A stretch of DNA of 64,000 bases from Pyropia yezoensis (taxonomy: Eukaryota; Rhodophyta; Bangiophyceae; Bangiales; Bangiaceae): the NCBI GenBank assembly GCA_009829735.1, contig CM020618.1, forward strand, positions 32,774,894 to 32,838,893, in the 5' to 3' direction. The position numbers and the translations under genes are program-made. Positions 31,227 to 40,701 of this stretch are shown here, one piece after another; position 1 is the stretch's first letter; every line of letters starts with the position of its first letter. The notes beneath the pieces were generated by a model, which had not been told where the DNA came from, made no database searches, and saw only the letters and a list, made by a program, of their open reading frames with translations.

Positions 31227-32903
31227 ATGGGAACGATGGCAAGCCCGCCGACCCCGGTGGGCCGGAGAGCGGTGGCCGCCGCCGCCGCAGTGATGACGGC
31301 GGCGGTGGTGGCGGCGGCCGCCCCCACCACCGCCGCGGCGGTGCCCGCCGCGCTCCCCCGCCTCCCCGCGTCGGGGGGGTGGGGGGCGTGGCTCCGCCGC
31401 GCCGCTGCGCCCGACGCTGCTGCCGATGTGGTCGGCGTCGACACGGCAGCGGCACCGCCGACGCGCGGGTGGGGCCTCCACCCCACATCCCGGGTGTTTC
31501 CCTACAGCGCCCTGGCCGCCACCTACGCGGCCACCCCGGCGGTGACGGTGGACCCGACGTGCCCCAAGGCGGTCACCGTTGGCGGTGGGGGGCAGGTGGA
31601 CCCCGCCACCAACGTCCTGATCCTGCCGCTGGGGAGCATCTCGGAGGGCACCGCCCAATGCCGGGGGGGCAGCATGAAGGTGGTGCGGCTGCCCACCATC
31701 CTCGACGCGGATGCCATGGCGGCGGCGGACCTGACCGCCATGTCCGCCGCCCTCGACGCGTCCGCCCCTGCGTCATCGACGGTCAAGTCGCTGAACGCGT
31801 CGACGGCCGACGCGCTGGTGGGGTGGGACGGCGTGGAGCGCATTTGCGGGTCGTCGACCTACCCGGCCAGCACGTTTTACTTTTTCCTCGTCGCCGACGA
31901 GGTGATTGAGGTCAAGGTGGGGGGCCAGGACCGGGGGACCATCCCGACCAACCAGCAGGCCATGATCATCGCGGCGGGTGGCACCCGCATCTGTACGCTT
32001 ACGGCGGACAAGAAGGTGGCGCCGTCACCGGCGCCGTCGCCGGCGCCGTCGCCGGGACCATCACCCGCGCCGCCCCCGGCAGTGTCCCCGGCGCCCTCTG
32101 TGGCGCCTCCGTCGCCCACTGCGGAAGCGTCGCCGTCAGGGGAGCCCGAGCCGACGGGCGGGGAGGAGGTCACCCCGTCGCCGATGCCCACCGATCCCGC
32201 CGATCCCACCGAGTCGGACGAGCCGGGAGGGTCGCTGGAGCCATCCGGGAGCCCCCTCGCGACCCCCATTGTCGCCCCCGACGATGGCTCTGCGTGCTTC
32301 CCCGCCGCCGCGACCCTTCGCCGCCCGGGCGGGGAGGCGGTGACCATGGATGCCCTCCGCGTGGGCGATGACGTTGCCGTCGGCGGCGGCCACTCGTCGC
32401 GGGTCTACCTCTTCTCCCACGCAGACGAGGCGGTGGTGTCGTCCATGGTGGCGCTCACCACCGCGGGTGCGGGCACCCTCACCGCCTCGGCAGACCATCT
32501 GGTGTACGTGGCATCGCGGGATGGCCGCGACCGGACCGCCGTGGCAGCCGACACGGTGGCCACCGGGGACGTTCTCGTGTCGGACAGCGCGGACGCTGCT
32601 GCCGCCACGGTTGTGGCCGTCGAGCGGGTGCGTGCGGCGGGCCTGTATGCCCCGCACACCTACACGGGTGACCTGGTCGTCGATGGGTTTGTGGTCAGCA
32701 GCTACACCCGGCTGCTCCCGCCGGCGGTGGCCCATGCGGTACTGGCGCCGGTGCGGGCGGCGGCGGCGGCGGGGGTGCTGCCCGCCCGGCTTGCACAGGG
32801 GGGGCTGTGGGCGGGAGGGGAGACCCCCAGGCGGGCATTTGCCGCGGCGGTCGCGGCGGTGCGGGCAGCAGTGGCAGGCGTGGCAGTCAAGTCGGACCTC
32901 TGA
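31227..32903 (+). CDS. secreted Hedgehog-type Hint domain protein 1
   Basis: 558 residues. The ATG at 31227 opens a signal peptide (VGRRAVAAAAAVMTAAVVAAA); the longer frame upstream has no such feature. Residues about 75-265 form an unrecognised globular region with a few Cys (VDPTCPKAV, GTAQCRGGSM, VERICGSS, GTRICTL). A Pro/Ser/Ala and then acidic Glu/Pro linker covers about 270-350. From Cys357 a Hint (Hedgehog/intein) domain follows: SACFPAAATL with the nucleophilic Cys, MDALRVGDDVAVGGG, RVYLFSHADE, LTASADHLVYV with His424, ATGDVLV, GLYAPHTYTGDLVVDGFVVS. Hedgehog Hint domains cleave themselves at this Cys and join the N-terminal part to a sterol or release it. Here that would free the N-terminal region outside the cell or in the secretory pathway; whether sterol transfer occurs is unknown. 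A second Hint gene lies at 43.8-45.2 kb. Confidence 0.85.
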   Translation: MGTMASPPTPVGRRAVAAAAAVMTAAVVAAAAPTTAAAVPAALPRLPASGGWGAWLRRAAAPDAAADVVGVDTAAAPPTRGWGLHPTSRVFPYSALAATYAATPAVTVDPTCPKAVTVGGGGQVDPATNVLILPLGSISEGTAQCRGGSMKVVRLPTILDADAMAAADLTAMSAALDASAPASSTVKSLNASTADALVGWDGVERICGSSTYPASTFYFFLVADEVIEVKVGGQDRGTIPTNQQAMIIAAGGTRICTLTADKKVAPSPAPSPAPSPGPSPAPPPAVSPAPSVAPPSPTAEASPSGEPEPTGGEEVTPSPMPTDPADPTESDEPGGSLEPSGSPLATPIVAPDDGSACFPAAATLRRPGGEAVTMDALRVGDDVAVGGGHSSRVYLFSHADEAVVSSMVALTTAGAGTLTASADHLVYVASRDGRDRTAVAADTVATGDVLVSDSADAAAATVVAVERVRAAGLYAPHTYTGDLVVDGFVVSSYTRLLPPAVAHAVLAPVRAAAAAGVLPARLAQGGLWAGGETPRRAFAAAVAAVRAAVAGVAVKSDL

Positions 32904-33976
32904 GGCGGTCGGGGGCGCGTAATGGAGACAGAGGGAACTAGGGAGGAGGGGGAGGGTGTACGGGCGAAGGAGACGAGGCACCCTGTCTGGATTTACCATA
33001 TGTGTCTCTTATCGCCTGCTTCCGCCTCTCTGGCCGACTGGGCTACCCTGTGAGGGAAGAGGGTGACACGCTGATATGTAGAACGTGCTTGATTGACCTT
33101 TCATTTTTCTCATACGGATCCAGGACGATACAGTACAAGCACAGCGAGTGGCCTCGCTGCTGAAGCGCCCGTCTCGTTCGTGCGTGGCCGTTGGCCACGG
33201 GCCGTTTCGCGGACACCAGCAACGGCCAGCCGACGATAACACCCGGAAAGGACGCGCGTAGATCCTCGATTTCACCCACGACGGGTGCGTTGGACGCGCC
33301 TCGCGTGCTGACGAATGAGTGCTCCGTGCAAAGAAAAAAGAAGCCGCGACAAGGAATCTGTAGGAAGCTGTCCCCGATCGGCCGACAGACCCGGTGCCGT
33401 CCGCCACCACCTTGCCGGCACGTGGCCTCGCAGCAATGCCTCTGAGACAGAATCTAATTTGCCATGTCCCGCTGACGTTTTCTTCTCACCGTAAATGGGG
33501 GCTACTCCTCAGGAAGAGCGCCCATCCAGCGGTGTGGCCTTGGTGGTCCTCGCCCCCCTCGCGCGCGCGCGCGGCGACCGACACAGCCCACGGCCGACGC
33601 CCACGGCGGTTGGCGCGGGCGCCCGCCAGCTGCTGGCCGCGGCCGCTGCTGTGCACCGTGCGCCCGCCTGACGGCGAGCCCTGCACCTGCCCGTGGGTCC
33701 CCCCCTCGCCCTCGCCCTCTGCCACTGCGGATCCCTCGCGCCGTCGCGCCGCGGCTCAGGGCTCCCTGCTTGGCTGCTGCCCCCTCTCCCCCCCCCCCCC
33801 CCCCCTTTCCCGGTGCCCCGGCAGCCGTCACGCCTCCTCAGCTCCTCTCCCCACCCGCCCCCCACCCCCCCCCCCACTCTCCCCCCTCTCCCCCCCTCCG
33901 CTCACCCCCCCTGCACCCGCCAGCGTGCCACTGCCGCGGGTGCCGCGGTGCGGCGCGGCGCGGTGCACGGGCGCCC
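32904..33976. other. intergenic region upstream of the BICRA-like gene
   Basis: It includes a TGTAC at 32957-32961 shortly after the Hint stop codon, then about 500 bp of lower GC without a gene, and then C-rich sequence that probably forms the leader of the next gene. The frame of that gene is open back to 33770 with low-complexity proline-rich content only. Confidence 0.35.
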
Positions 33977-34033
33977 ATGAACGGCCGGCCAAATGGCGCT
34001 CCACCGCCGCCGCTTGGAGGGCCACGCGGCAGC

Positions 34034-34064
<31 letters not shown>

Positions 34065-37000
34065 GCGGTGGTGGGGGGGTGGGCGGTGGTGGCGGCGGCA
34101 GCGGAGGTGGCAGGGATGGGGGTGGGGGCGGTGGCGGCAGCGGCGGCGGCGGTGCGGGGACGGGGGTGCCCGACGACCTCTTTGGGGGCTTCCTGCCGCC
34201 CCCCTACGGACTGCCATCTGACGGGGCGGACCGGGCGTCGTCGGCACTGCACGAGCTGGAGGCGGTCCTCGCCACGCCGGGCGGGGGGGGCGGGAACGAC
34301 GCTGGTGCAGGCGCTGGCGGCGGCGGGGGGGGCGGGGTTAGGGGGGGTGCGGGCGGGGCGTCGGCGGTGGACGTGCCAGGGCTGGGCGGCCTCGGCAGCC
34401 TGGCGGGGCTGCTGGAGCTAGCGGGGGGGGGGGCGGTGCGGGGGGGTGGGCCCCCTGGTGGGGACGGCGCCGACGGCGGCGGCGGTGTCGGCGGTGGCCC
34501 CGGCGGCGGTGGCCCCGGCGGCGGCGGCCCCGGCGGCGGCAGCTCCCTGCTGCCCCCCCCCGCCGCGTTTCCTTTTGACGTGTCGGGCGCGCTGGAGCGG
34601 CAGCAGCTGAGCATGGCCGCTGCCGCCTACGCAGCGGCGGCGGCTCGCGGGTCCGTCGTGCCTGGTGGTGGTGGTGGCGGCGGCGGGGGCGGGGCGGCGG
34701 GGGCTCCTCTCCCCCCCCAGGCGCCCCCCCCCGCGGCGCCCTCTACATCGGGGGCGGCCGCGTCGCAGCAGCAGCAGCTGGCGATGCTCGCCGCCGCCCA
34801 ACGGCAGCAGCGCATGACGGCCAACGAGGCGGCGCTGCGGTCTGCGCTGCTCGCCCCGTCGTCCGCATCGGCGATGCAGCATCAGCAGCAAGCCGCCGCG
34901 GTGGTGGCGGCGCAGGCAGCGGCCGCGCGTCAGCAGCAGCAGCTCGGGCAGCCACCTCTGCCGCACTCGCACGGCGGAACGTCCGTGTCGGTAGCGGCGG
35001 CAGCGGCGGCAGCGGCCGCGGCAGCGGCCACGGCGCAGCAGCAGCAGCACACTGCGGTGGCGTCGGTGCAGCAGCAGCAGCAGCAGCAGCACGCGGCGGC
35101 GGCGGCGGCGGCGGCCGCAGCCGCCGCAGCGGCCCACCACCGCCAGGTGGCGGCACAACAGCAGCAGCAGGCGCAGGCGCAGGCGGCGGCGGCAGCAGCG
35201 GCACAACAGCACATGCTGGCGGCCGCCGTCGCAGCCACGGGGAGTGGTGCTGGCGGCCGGCAGTCGTCTCTTCCTGGTGGTGGTGGCGGCGGCGGCGGCG
35301 GCGGTGGGGGCGCTCCCACTCCCCCGCCGGCCGCGTCGCCGACACGGTCGGCTGCGCGGTCGGCGGGCTCATCGGGGACCGCGGCGGCGGCGGCGGCGGC
35401 GGCGACGGCGGCTTCGCCGCCAAAGGTCGTGCCGCCCAAGCCCAAGAGCCACAAGTCCAAGGCCAAGCAGGCGGCGGCGGCCAAGGCGAAAAAGGCGGCG
35501 GCAGAGGCGGCCGCAGCCGCGGCCGCCGCGGGACTGCCCCCACCGGGGAAGGCCAAGGGGGGCAAGGGGGGCGCCAAGGGCGGCGCCAAGGGTGGGGGGG
35601 ACAAGAAGAAGGGGGGCAAGGCCGCGGCGGCCCCTGCTGCATCAGCAGCGGTAGTCTCAGACCCGGGAAAGCCCGCCCCGGCGGGTTTGCCCACTGGCCA
35701 CGCCCCCTCCCACCTGCGCCTTGCGCCGGCACCGCAGGCAGCGTACGGCGCGTCGGGCGGCGCGTCCAGCGGACCCGGGGGCGCCCTCCCCCCGCCACCT
35801 CCCCCACCTCGCCCGCCCGGTGCGCCTTCCCCTCCCTCTCATCCCGTTTCTAGCGCCCCTCGCGGCGGCGCGCCGCCAGGGTTGTCCACGGGGGCGGTGG
35901 GGGGGCTGGCACCCGCGGGGGTCACCCCGCTTGCGAGTGGCATGCCGTCCCCGCAGCAGCAGGCGGCGGTGGCGCAGCAGGCGGCCATCCTGCTGCAGCA
36001 GCAACAGATGCAGCAGCAGCAGATGATGCTCCAGCAGCGTCAGCATATGGCAGCGGCCGCTGCGGCGGCGGCTGCTGCGGGGTCATCACCTCCTTCGTCG
36101 GCGGCTGGGCCGCCCTATGATCCCACGGGCGGTGGCGCCGGGACGGGCGCCATACCTGGTGGCGGTGGCGGTGGCGGCAGCGGCGGCGGCGGCGGCAGCG
36201 GTGGTGGTGGCGTCGGCAGCGGTGGTGGTGGTGTGGGTATGTACACTCCCGAACAGCAACAGCTGCTGCAGGCGCAGTTGCAGCAGCACCACCTGTCACG
36301 TTTGGCCTCTTCGTCTGGTCTGAATGTGCAGCAGCTGCAGCTGCTGCGGCAACAGCACCTGCTGCAACAGCAGCAGGCCTACCAGCAGCAGGTGCTACTC
36401 GCACAACAACGTCATCAAGTTCAACAAGCTGCGGCACAGGCGGCGCAGGCGGCGCAGCTACAGCAGCTGCAAGAGGCGCGGATGCTGGCGGCGGGAGGAG
36501 GGGGGCAGGCGTCCCCGCCACTGGCTGCAGCTGCTGCGCCAGTGTCGTCGGCAGCTACAGCACCATCCCCCCCACTACAACCGCATCAACAGCAACAACA
36601 GCAGCTACAACAACAGCAGCAGCAGCAGCAACAGCAGCAACAACAACAACAACATCAACAGCAGCGGCAACCGCAACTGCAAGGGCAACAAGGACAACCA
36701 CCACATGGACAACAACCATCGGCGCAGCTGCAGCAGCAGCTCACCCAGCAGGCGGCTGCTGCGCAGCAGTCGCAGCTGATGGTCAACCACCAGCGGCAAC
36801 AACAGCTGCTGCAGGCACAAGCGACGCAGGCGGCACAGTTGCAGGCGCAGCAGGCACAGACAGCCGCCACAGCCGCCGCGGTGGCGGCACAGCAGCAGCA
36901 GCAGCAGCAGCAACAACAACAACAACAACGTCAGCAACAGCAAAAGCAGCAGCAGCAACAGCAGCAGCAGAAGCAGAAGCAGAAACAACTGCAGCAACGA

Positions 37001-38470
37001 CAGCAACTACAACAACAGCAGCAAGCCGGGACAACGTCGGGGGGGGCAGTGGCGCCCCCTCCACAGCGGCCATTGGTAGGGACGCCCGCCGGAGCGTCAC
37101 CTGCCGTTGCGCCGATGCGGTCCGCGGCTGCGGCGGCGGTAGCACCGACGCCGCCCCCCCCCGCCGGAGGCAGCCGCCCTCCCGCCGACGCGCGCAAGTC
37201 CGCGGGGGGTGCGGGTCCCGCCGCCGCGGGGAGCGGGCGGCCCAAACCGCCACCCGGCGGAGCGGCTAAGGCACGACCGCCCGGCAGCGGCGGCGGCGGT
37301 GGCGGCCGGCCCCCGCCTGCGGCCGGCGCGCGCCAGCCGTCGGCGGCTGCCGCGGCGGCGGCCGCGGCTGCCGCGGCGACTGCGGCAGTGGCAGCGGCGG
37401 CGGCTCGGCAGGCGGGTGGCGGCGGCGGGTCGGCGTCTGCCAAGGCGCCTGCCGGGGCGGGTGCGCCACCCGTGGCGGCAACGGGGCGGGGGGCGGCTGG
37501 CGGCGGTGCCGCCGGTGGCGGTGCGGGTGGCGGTGGTGGTGGCGGTGGTGGTGGCAGCGGCGGTGGTGGCGGACGGCTGCCGCCAGTGGGGGGGGTGGCC
37601 AAGCCCGCCGCCCCCGCGCGCGTGCGGGTGCGCAACCGGGTGGGCGCCCGCGCCCGGGCGCGGGCGGCGGCCGCTGCCGCTGCCGCCGCGGGCCTGCCCG
37701 TGAAGGGCGCCGCTGGGACAACAGCCGGGGGTGGTGGCGGCAGCGGAGGCAGCGGCAGCGGCGGAAGCCGCGGCGGTGGCGGCAGCGGGGCGGGCGGCAA
37801 GGCGTCCGCCACCACGGCTGGCGGCGGGGGCGCCGCCCCCCCCCCGACCACCACCCCCACCACCCCCGCGGTTGTGCTGTCGCCCGCAGCCGCGGCGCTG
37901 GCAGCGACGCTCGACCGGAAGCGGCGCAAGCTGGCCGACTCGCCCCTGCGGGACCAGCTGCGGGCGCTCGCGCCCGAGTCGCACCGGCCGTTTGAGTCGC
38001 GCATCGACGCGTGGCAGCGGCTGGTCGGCTACCACGTCTTCCTGCCCGTACCCCCGGCGGGGGGGGCGGAGGGCGGGGCGGACTGGGACGCCCGCCTCGC
38101 GCGCGTTGCGGGCGGCTATGGCGCGTGGCTGGCGCGCACGCAGGCGGCGTTGCCTGCAGTGCTTGCCGACTGGGACGCGGGGGGAGGGGGGGCGGCCGCC
38201 TCTGCTGCTGCCGGCGGTGGCGCCGACACCGGCGCCCCCACCGGCGCTGCCACAGGCGGCGGCGGCAGCCGCGGGGGCAGCGGTGGTGGCAGTGGCAGTG
38301 ACGGCAGTGGCGGTGGCGGCGGTGGTGGCGGCGGCGGTGGCGGTGGCGGTGGTGGCGTTGCCAATGGGGGGGGCGCTGGCGCCCCTCCGGCGGGGGCGGC
38401 GGCGTCGCCGGCATCGTCGCCGCCACCCCCCCTGCCCGTGGCGTTCGCCGCCGCCACCACCGCGGACGAC

Positions 38471-38519
<49 letters not shown>

Positions 38520-38695
38520 GCGATGGCCCACCGTTTGTGACGGGCACGGTGCTTGGGGTGGACGAGGCGCTGCTGCTGGCGGCGCTCCAGTGGGGGGACG
38601 AGGTGGCCCATGCGGGACGGCCCGCTGCCGCCGCGGCGGGCGCGCCGACGGCGGTCATGGGGGGGGGGGGGGGGGGGGGGGGGGCACGGCAGTGA
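33977..38695 (+). CDS. GLTSCR1/BICRA-domain protein, SWI/SNF subunit-like
   Basis: A single-exon gene for about 1,572 residues, dominated by poly-Gly, poly-Ala and poly-Gln tracts. The ATG at 33977 starts MNGRPNGAPPPPLGGPRG; the open frame before it is merely proline-rich. Near residue 470-510 Lys/Ala-rich basic stretches occur (KPKSHKSKAKQ). Around residue 1215-1240 comes ARVRVRNRVGARARARA. The only globular part is at about 1312-1405: DRKRRKLADSPLRDQLRAL, then HRPFESRIDAWQRLVGYHVF and a helix-like tail. PF-x-S-x-x-D-A-x-x-RL-x-x-YHVF is the signature of the GLTSCR1 (BICRA/BICRAL) domain, whose proteins are subunits of non-canonical BAF chromatin remodellers; plants have related BRIP subunits. 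By inference this is a nuclear SWI/SNF component. The C-terminus ends in a poly-G tract in DNA (about 38660-38680) where length errors would alter the last residues. Confidence 0.7.
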
Positions 38696-38926
38696 CAAAG
38701 GCGGCGGCCGCTGGGTTTGGGGGGCGCGGGGGGGGGGGGTGGGTTGGTAGCGCGATGCTATTGTGTACATACAGGGCGCCCTGCGGGGGATGCTCCCGCC
38801 AGGGGCGCCTGTTTTTTTTTTTTGTGCCTGCCCCCACCCGCGGCGACTGGCCGACCCCGCCGGCCGTCGCAGCAGAGCAGCATAGGATGCAGCAGAGGTC
38901 TGTCGCGCACCGAGCCGCCCGCTTTG
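38696..38926. other. 3' flank of the BICRA-like gene
   Basis: Contains TGTAC at 38764-38768, about 70 bp after the stop codon, and a poly-T run near 38812-38823, both plausible parts of a transcript end. No gene. Confidence 0.3.
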
Positions 38927-40240
38927 ATGCCACGTGGCTACACGCGCACCGGTCTGTGCGACCCAGCCCCCGCCGCCGCTACAGCGCGCGCCCGTGTTGA
39001 CCGCCGCCCCCGGCGCGCCCACCGCAAGCTGCGGCCAGCGGCCGCTCCTCCCCCACCCCCATTGCGTCTCCCCACCCTCGCGTCCGCCTCGCCATCTCCG
39101 CCCTCCCTCTCCCTCCCCCCCCCCCGCCTCCTTGTCGAGCCCCCCGCCGCCGGTCATGCGTACCCCCCCCCCCCCCCTCCCCCCGGGGAGACCTTCACCC
39201 CCCCCCCGCCGCCCTCCCCGCCCCCTCCCCTGGATGTGGCGCCCACCCCCCCCCCCCCGCGGATACTACGGCGGGGGCCCCCCGTGACGGTGCTGCTGCT
39301 GCCGCCGCCCACCCCGTGGGCGGCGGCGCCCACCCCCACCCTCGTCGCGGTTGGCGTCGTCCGTGACACCGCCGGTGGCGGCGGCGGCCCACACCGACCG
39401 CCCTCTGCGTGGGCGGCGGCGGCCCCGGCGGCGGTCGTTGCCGCTGTCACCGCCGCCGCCGCCGCCGCCGCTGCCGCTGCCGCCGCTGCCGCCGGCCAGA
39501 GCAGAGGGGCGGGCGACCCCGACGGCGACGACAACGGCCACCCGGACGATGGCGGGGAGGAGGTGGAGGTGCTGGAGCTGCCGTCGCCTCAACCGGCGGC
39601 GCCTGCGGCGTCGGCGTCGTCGGCATCTTGGGCGACCGCATGGGGGGGCTCGTCCGCATCAGGTGCAGCAGCAGCGGCAGGGGGGGAGGGGAATGCCCCT
39701 GGCTGTGGGCGGCAGGAGGGCGGCGGGCGCGGGGAGGCGGGGCCCCGGCTCGCCCTTACCATTGCCGGCGTGCCTGTGGCGCTCCACCCCACCGACGGCG
39801 TGGCGGTGGCGCGGATGGTGGCCGCCGCGTACGTGGCCGCGTTGGTCGACCAGGCCGCCGCCGCCGCCGCCGACGCTGCCGCCCCCCCCGCCGCCAGCGA
39901 CACCACCGCCGCCGCCGCCGGCACCGCCGCGGCCGCCGACGCGGCGGCGGCAGCAGCCGCCGCCGCCCCCGCGGCAGTGGCGCCGGCGGTCGCCGCCGCG
40001 GCCGCAGCCGAGGCGGCCCTCCGCGCCGCGTCTGCCCGCCGGTCGGCGGCGGTGGCGCGGGCGGCGACGCTCGCCGACGTGGTCGTGGGCATCAAGCGGG
40101 GGTGGCTGGCGCGCCTGACCGCCGCCGCCCCGGCTGCCGCCGCCATCGCCGTCGCCGCCGCCAGCGGTGCCGCCGCCGTCGCTGACGCCACCGCTGCGCC
40201 GGGTGCGGTCGACGGGGAGGAAGAGGAGAGCCCGTGGTAG
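38927..40240 (+). CDS. Ala/Pro-rich protein of unknown function
   Basis: 437 codons from the ATG at 38927; the frame is open to 38717, so the start is a choice. The first half is proline-rich. The middle has poly-Ala and an acidic patch (DDGGEEVEVLELPSP) that resembles a SUMO-interacting or acidic interaction motif. The more ordered part at about 275-330 reads RLALTIAGVPVALHPTDGVA then VARMVAAAYVAALVDQ. Another Ala-rich helical stretch follows, with LADVVVGIKRGWLARL near the end and a final EEEESPW. I do not recognise a family. It lies between two genes on the same strand with 460 bp to the next ATG. Ala-rich composition is common in this window, so coding status is moderate only. Confidence 0.4.
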   Translation: MPRGYTRTGLCDPAPAAATARARVDRRPRRAHRKLRPAAAPPPPPLRLPTLASASPSPPSLSLPPPRLLVEPPAAGHAYPPPPPPPGETFTPPPPPSPPPPLDVAPTPPPPRILRRGPPVTVLLLPPPTPWAAAPTPTLVAVGVVRDTAGGGGGPHRPPSAWAAAAPAAVVAAVTAAAAAAAAAAAAAAGQSRGAGDPDGDDNGHPDDGGEEVEVLELPSPQPAAPAASASSASWATAWGGSSASGAAAAAGGEGNAPGCGRQEGGGRGEAGPRLALTIAGVPVALHPTDGVAVARMVAAAYVAALVDQAAAAAADAAAPPAASDTTAAAAGTAAAADAAAAAAAAAPAAVAPAVAAAAAAEAALRAASARRSAAVARAATLADVVVGIKRGWLARLTAAAPAAAAIAVAAASGAAAVADATAAPGAVDGEEEESPW

Positions 40241-40701
40241 GCAGCGGGGGTGGTTGGGTGGGTCGGCGGGCAAGGCCGGTACTGTCCTCAGGAGTGCGTA
40301 CAGTTCATACCGTACTGTAAACATAGATTGTAAGCGCTTTGCCCCTCGGAGATCAAAAGCCGCGGCTGACACCCGCACCGTCAGCGCGGCGCATGGGCCG
40401 AGCAGCCTTAACGGCCGCGACGCCAGGCGCGTTCAGAGTGCACGCCCCTCTTCCCCCACTTGTTTTTCTCACCCAGGCAAGCCCCCCCCCTCCCCCCTGG
40501 TTTCCCTCTGCCGCGGGGGTCGGCTTGCCCGTCTTGGCCGTGGCGGGCGGGCCCCCTCGCTCCTCCTCCTCCCCGCCCCCCGCCCCCCCCCACGCACAAT
40601 CCTGCCGCTACCGCCCCTACTCGCCTCCCCCGCCCCCCCCCCTCCCTCCTTCCCTGCCTCCCTCACCCCACCCCCCTTTCCTTGCGTCTGTCTTTGCATA
40701 T
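40241..40701. other. intergenic region upstream of the LMBR1-like gene
   Basis: A lower-GC patch at 40280-40345 includes GTACAG and CGTACTGTAAAC, possibly the 3' end of the preceding transcript. The rest is C-rich and leads to ATATATGG at the next start codon. The frame is open back to 40339 but no leader-like content supports an earlier start. Confidence 0.3.
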
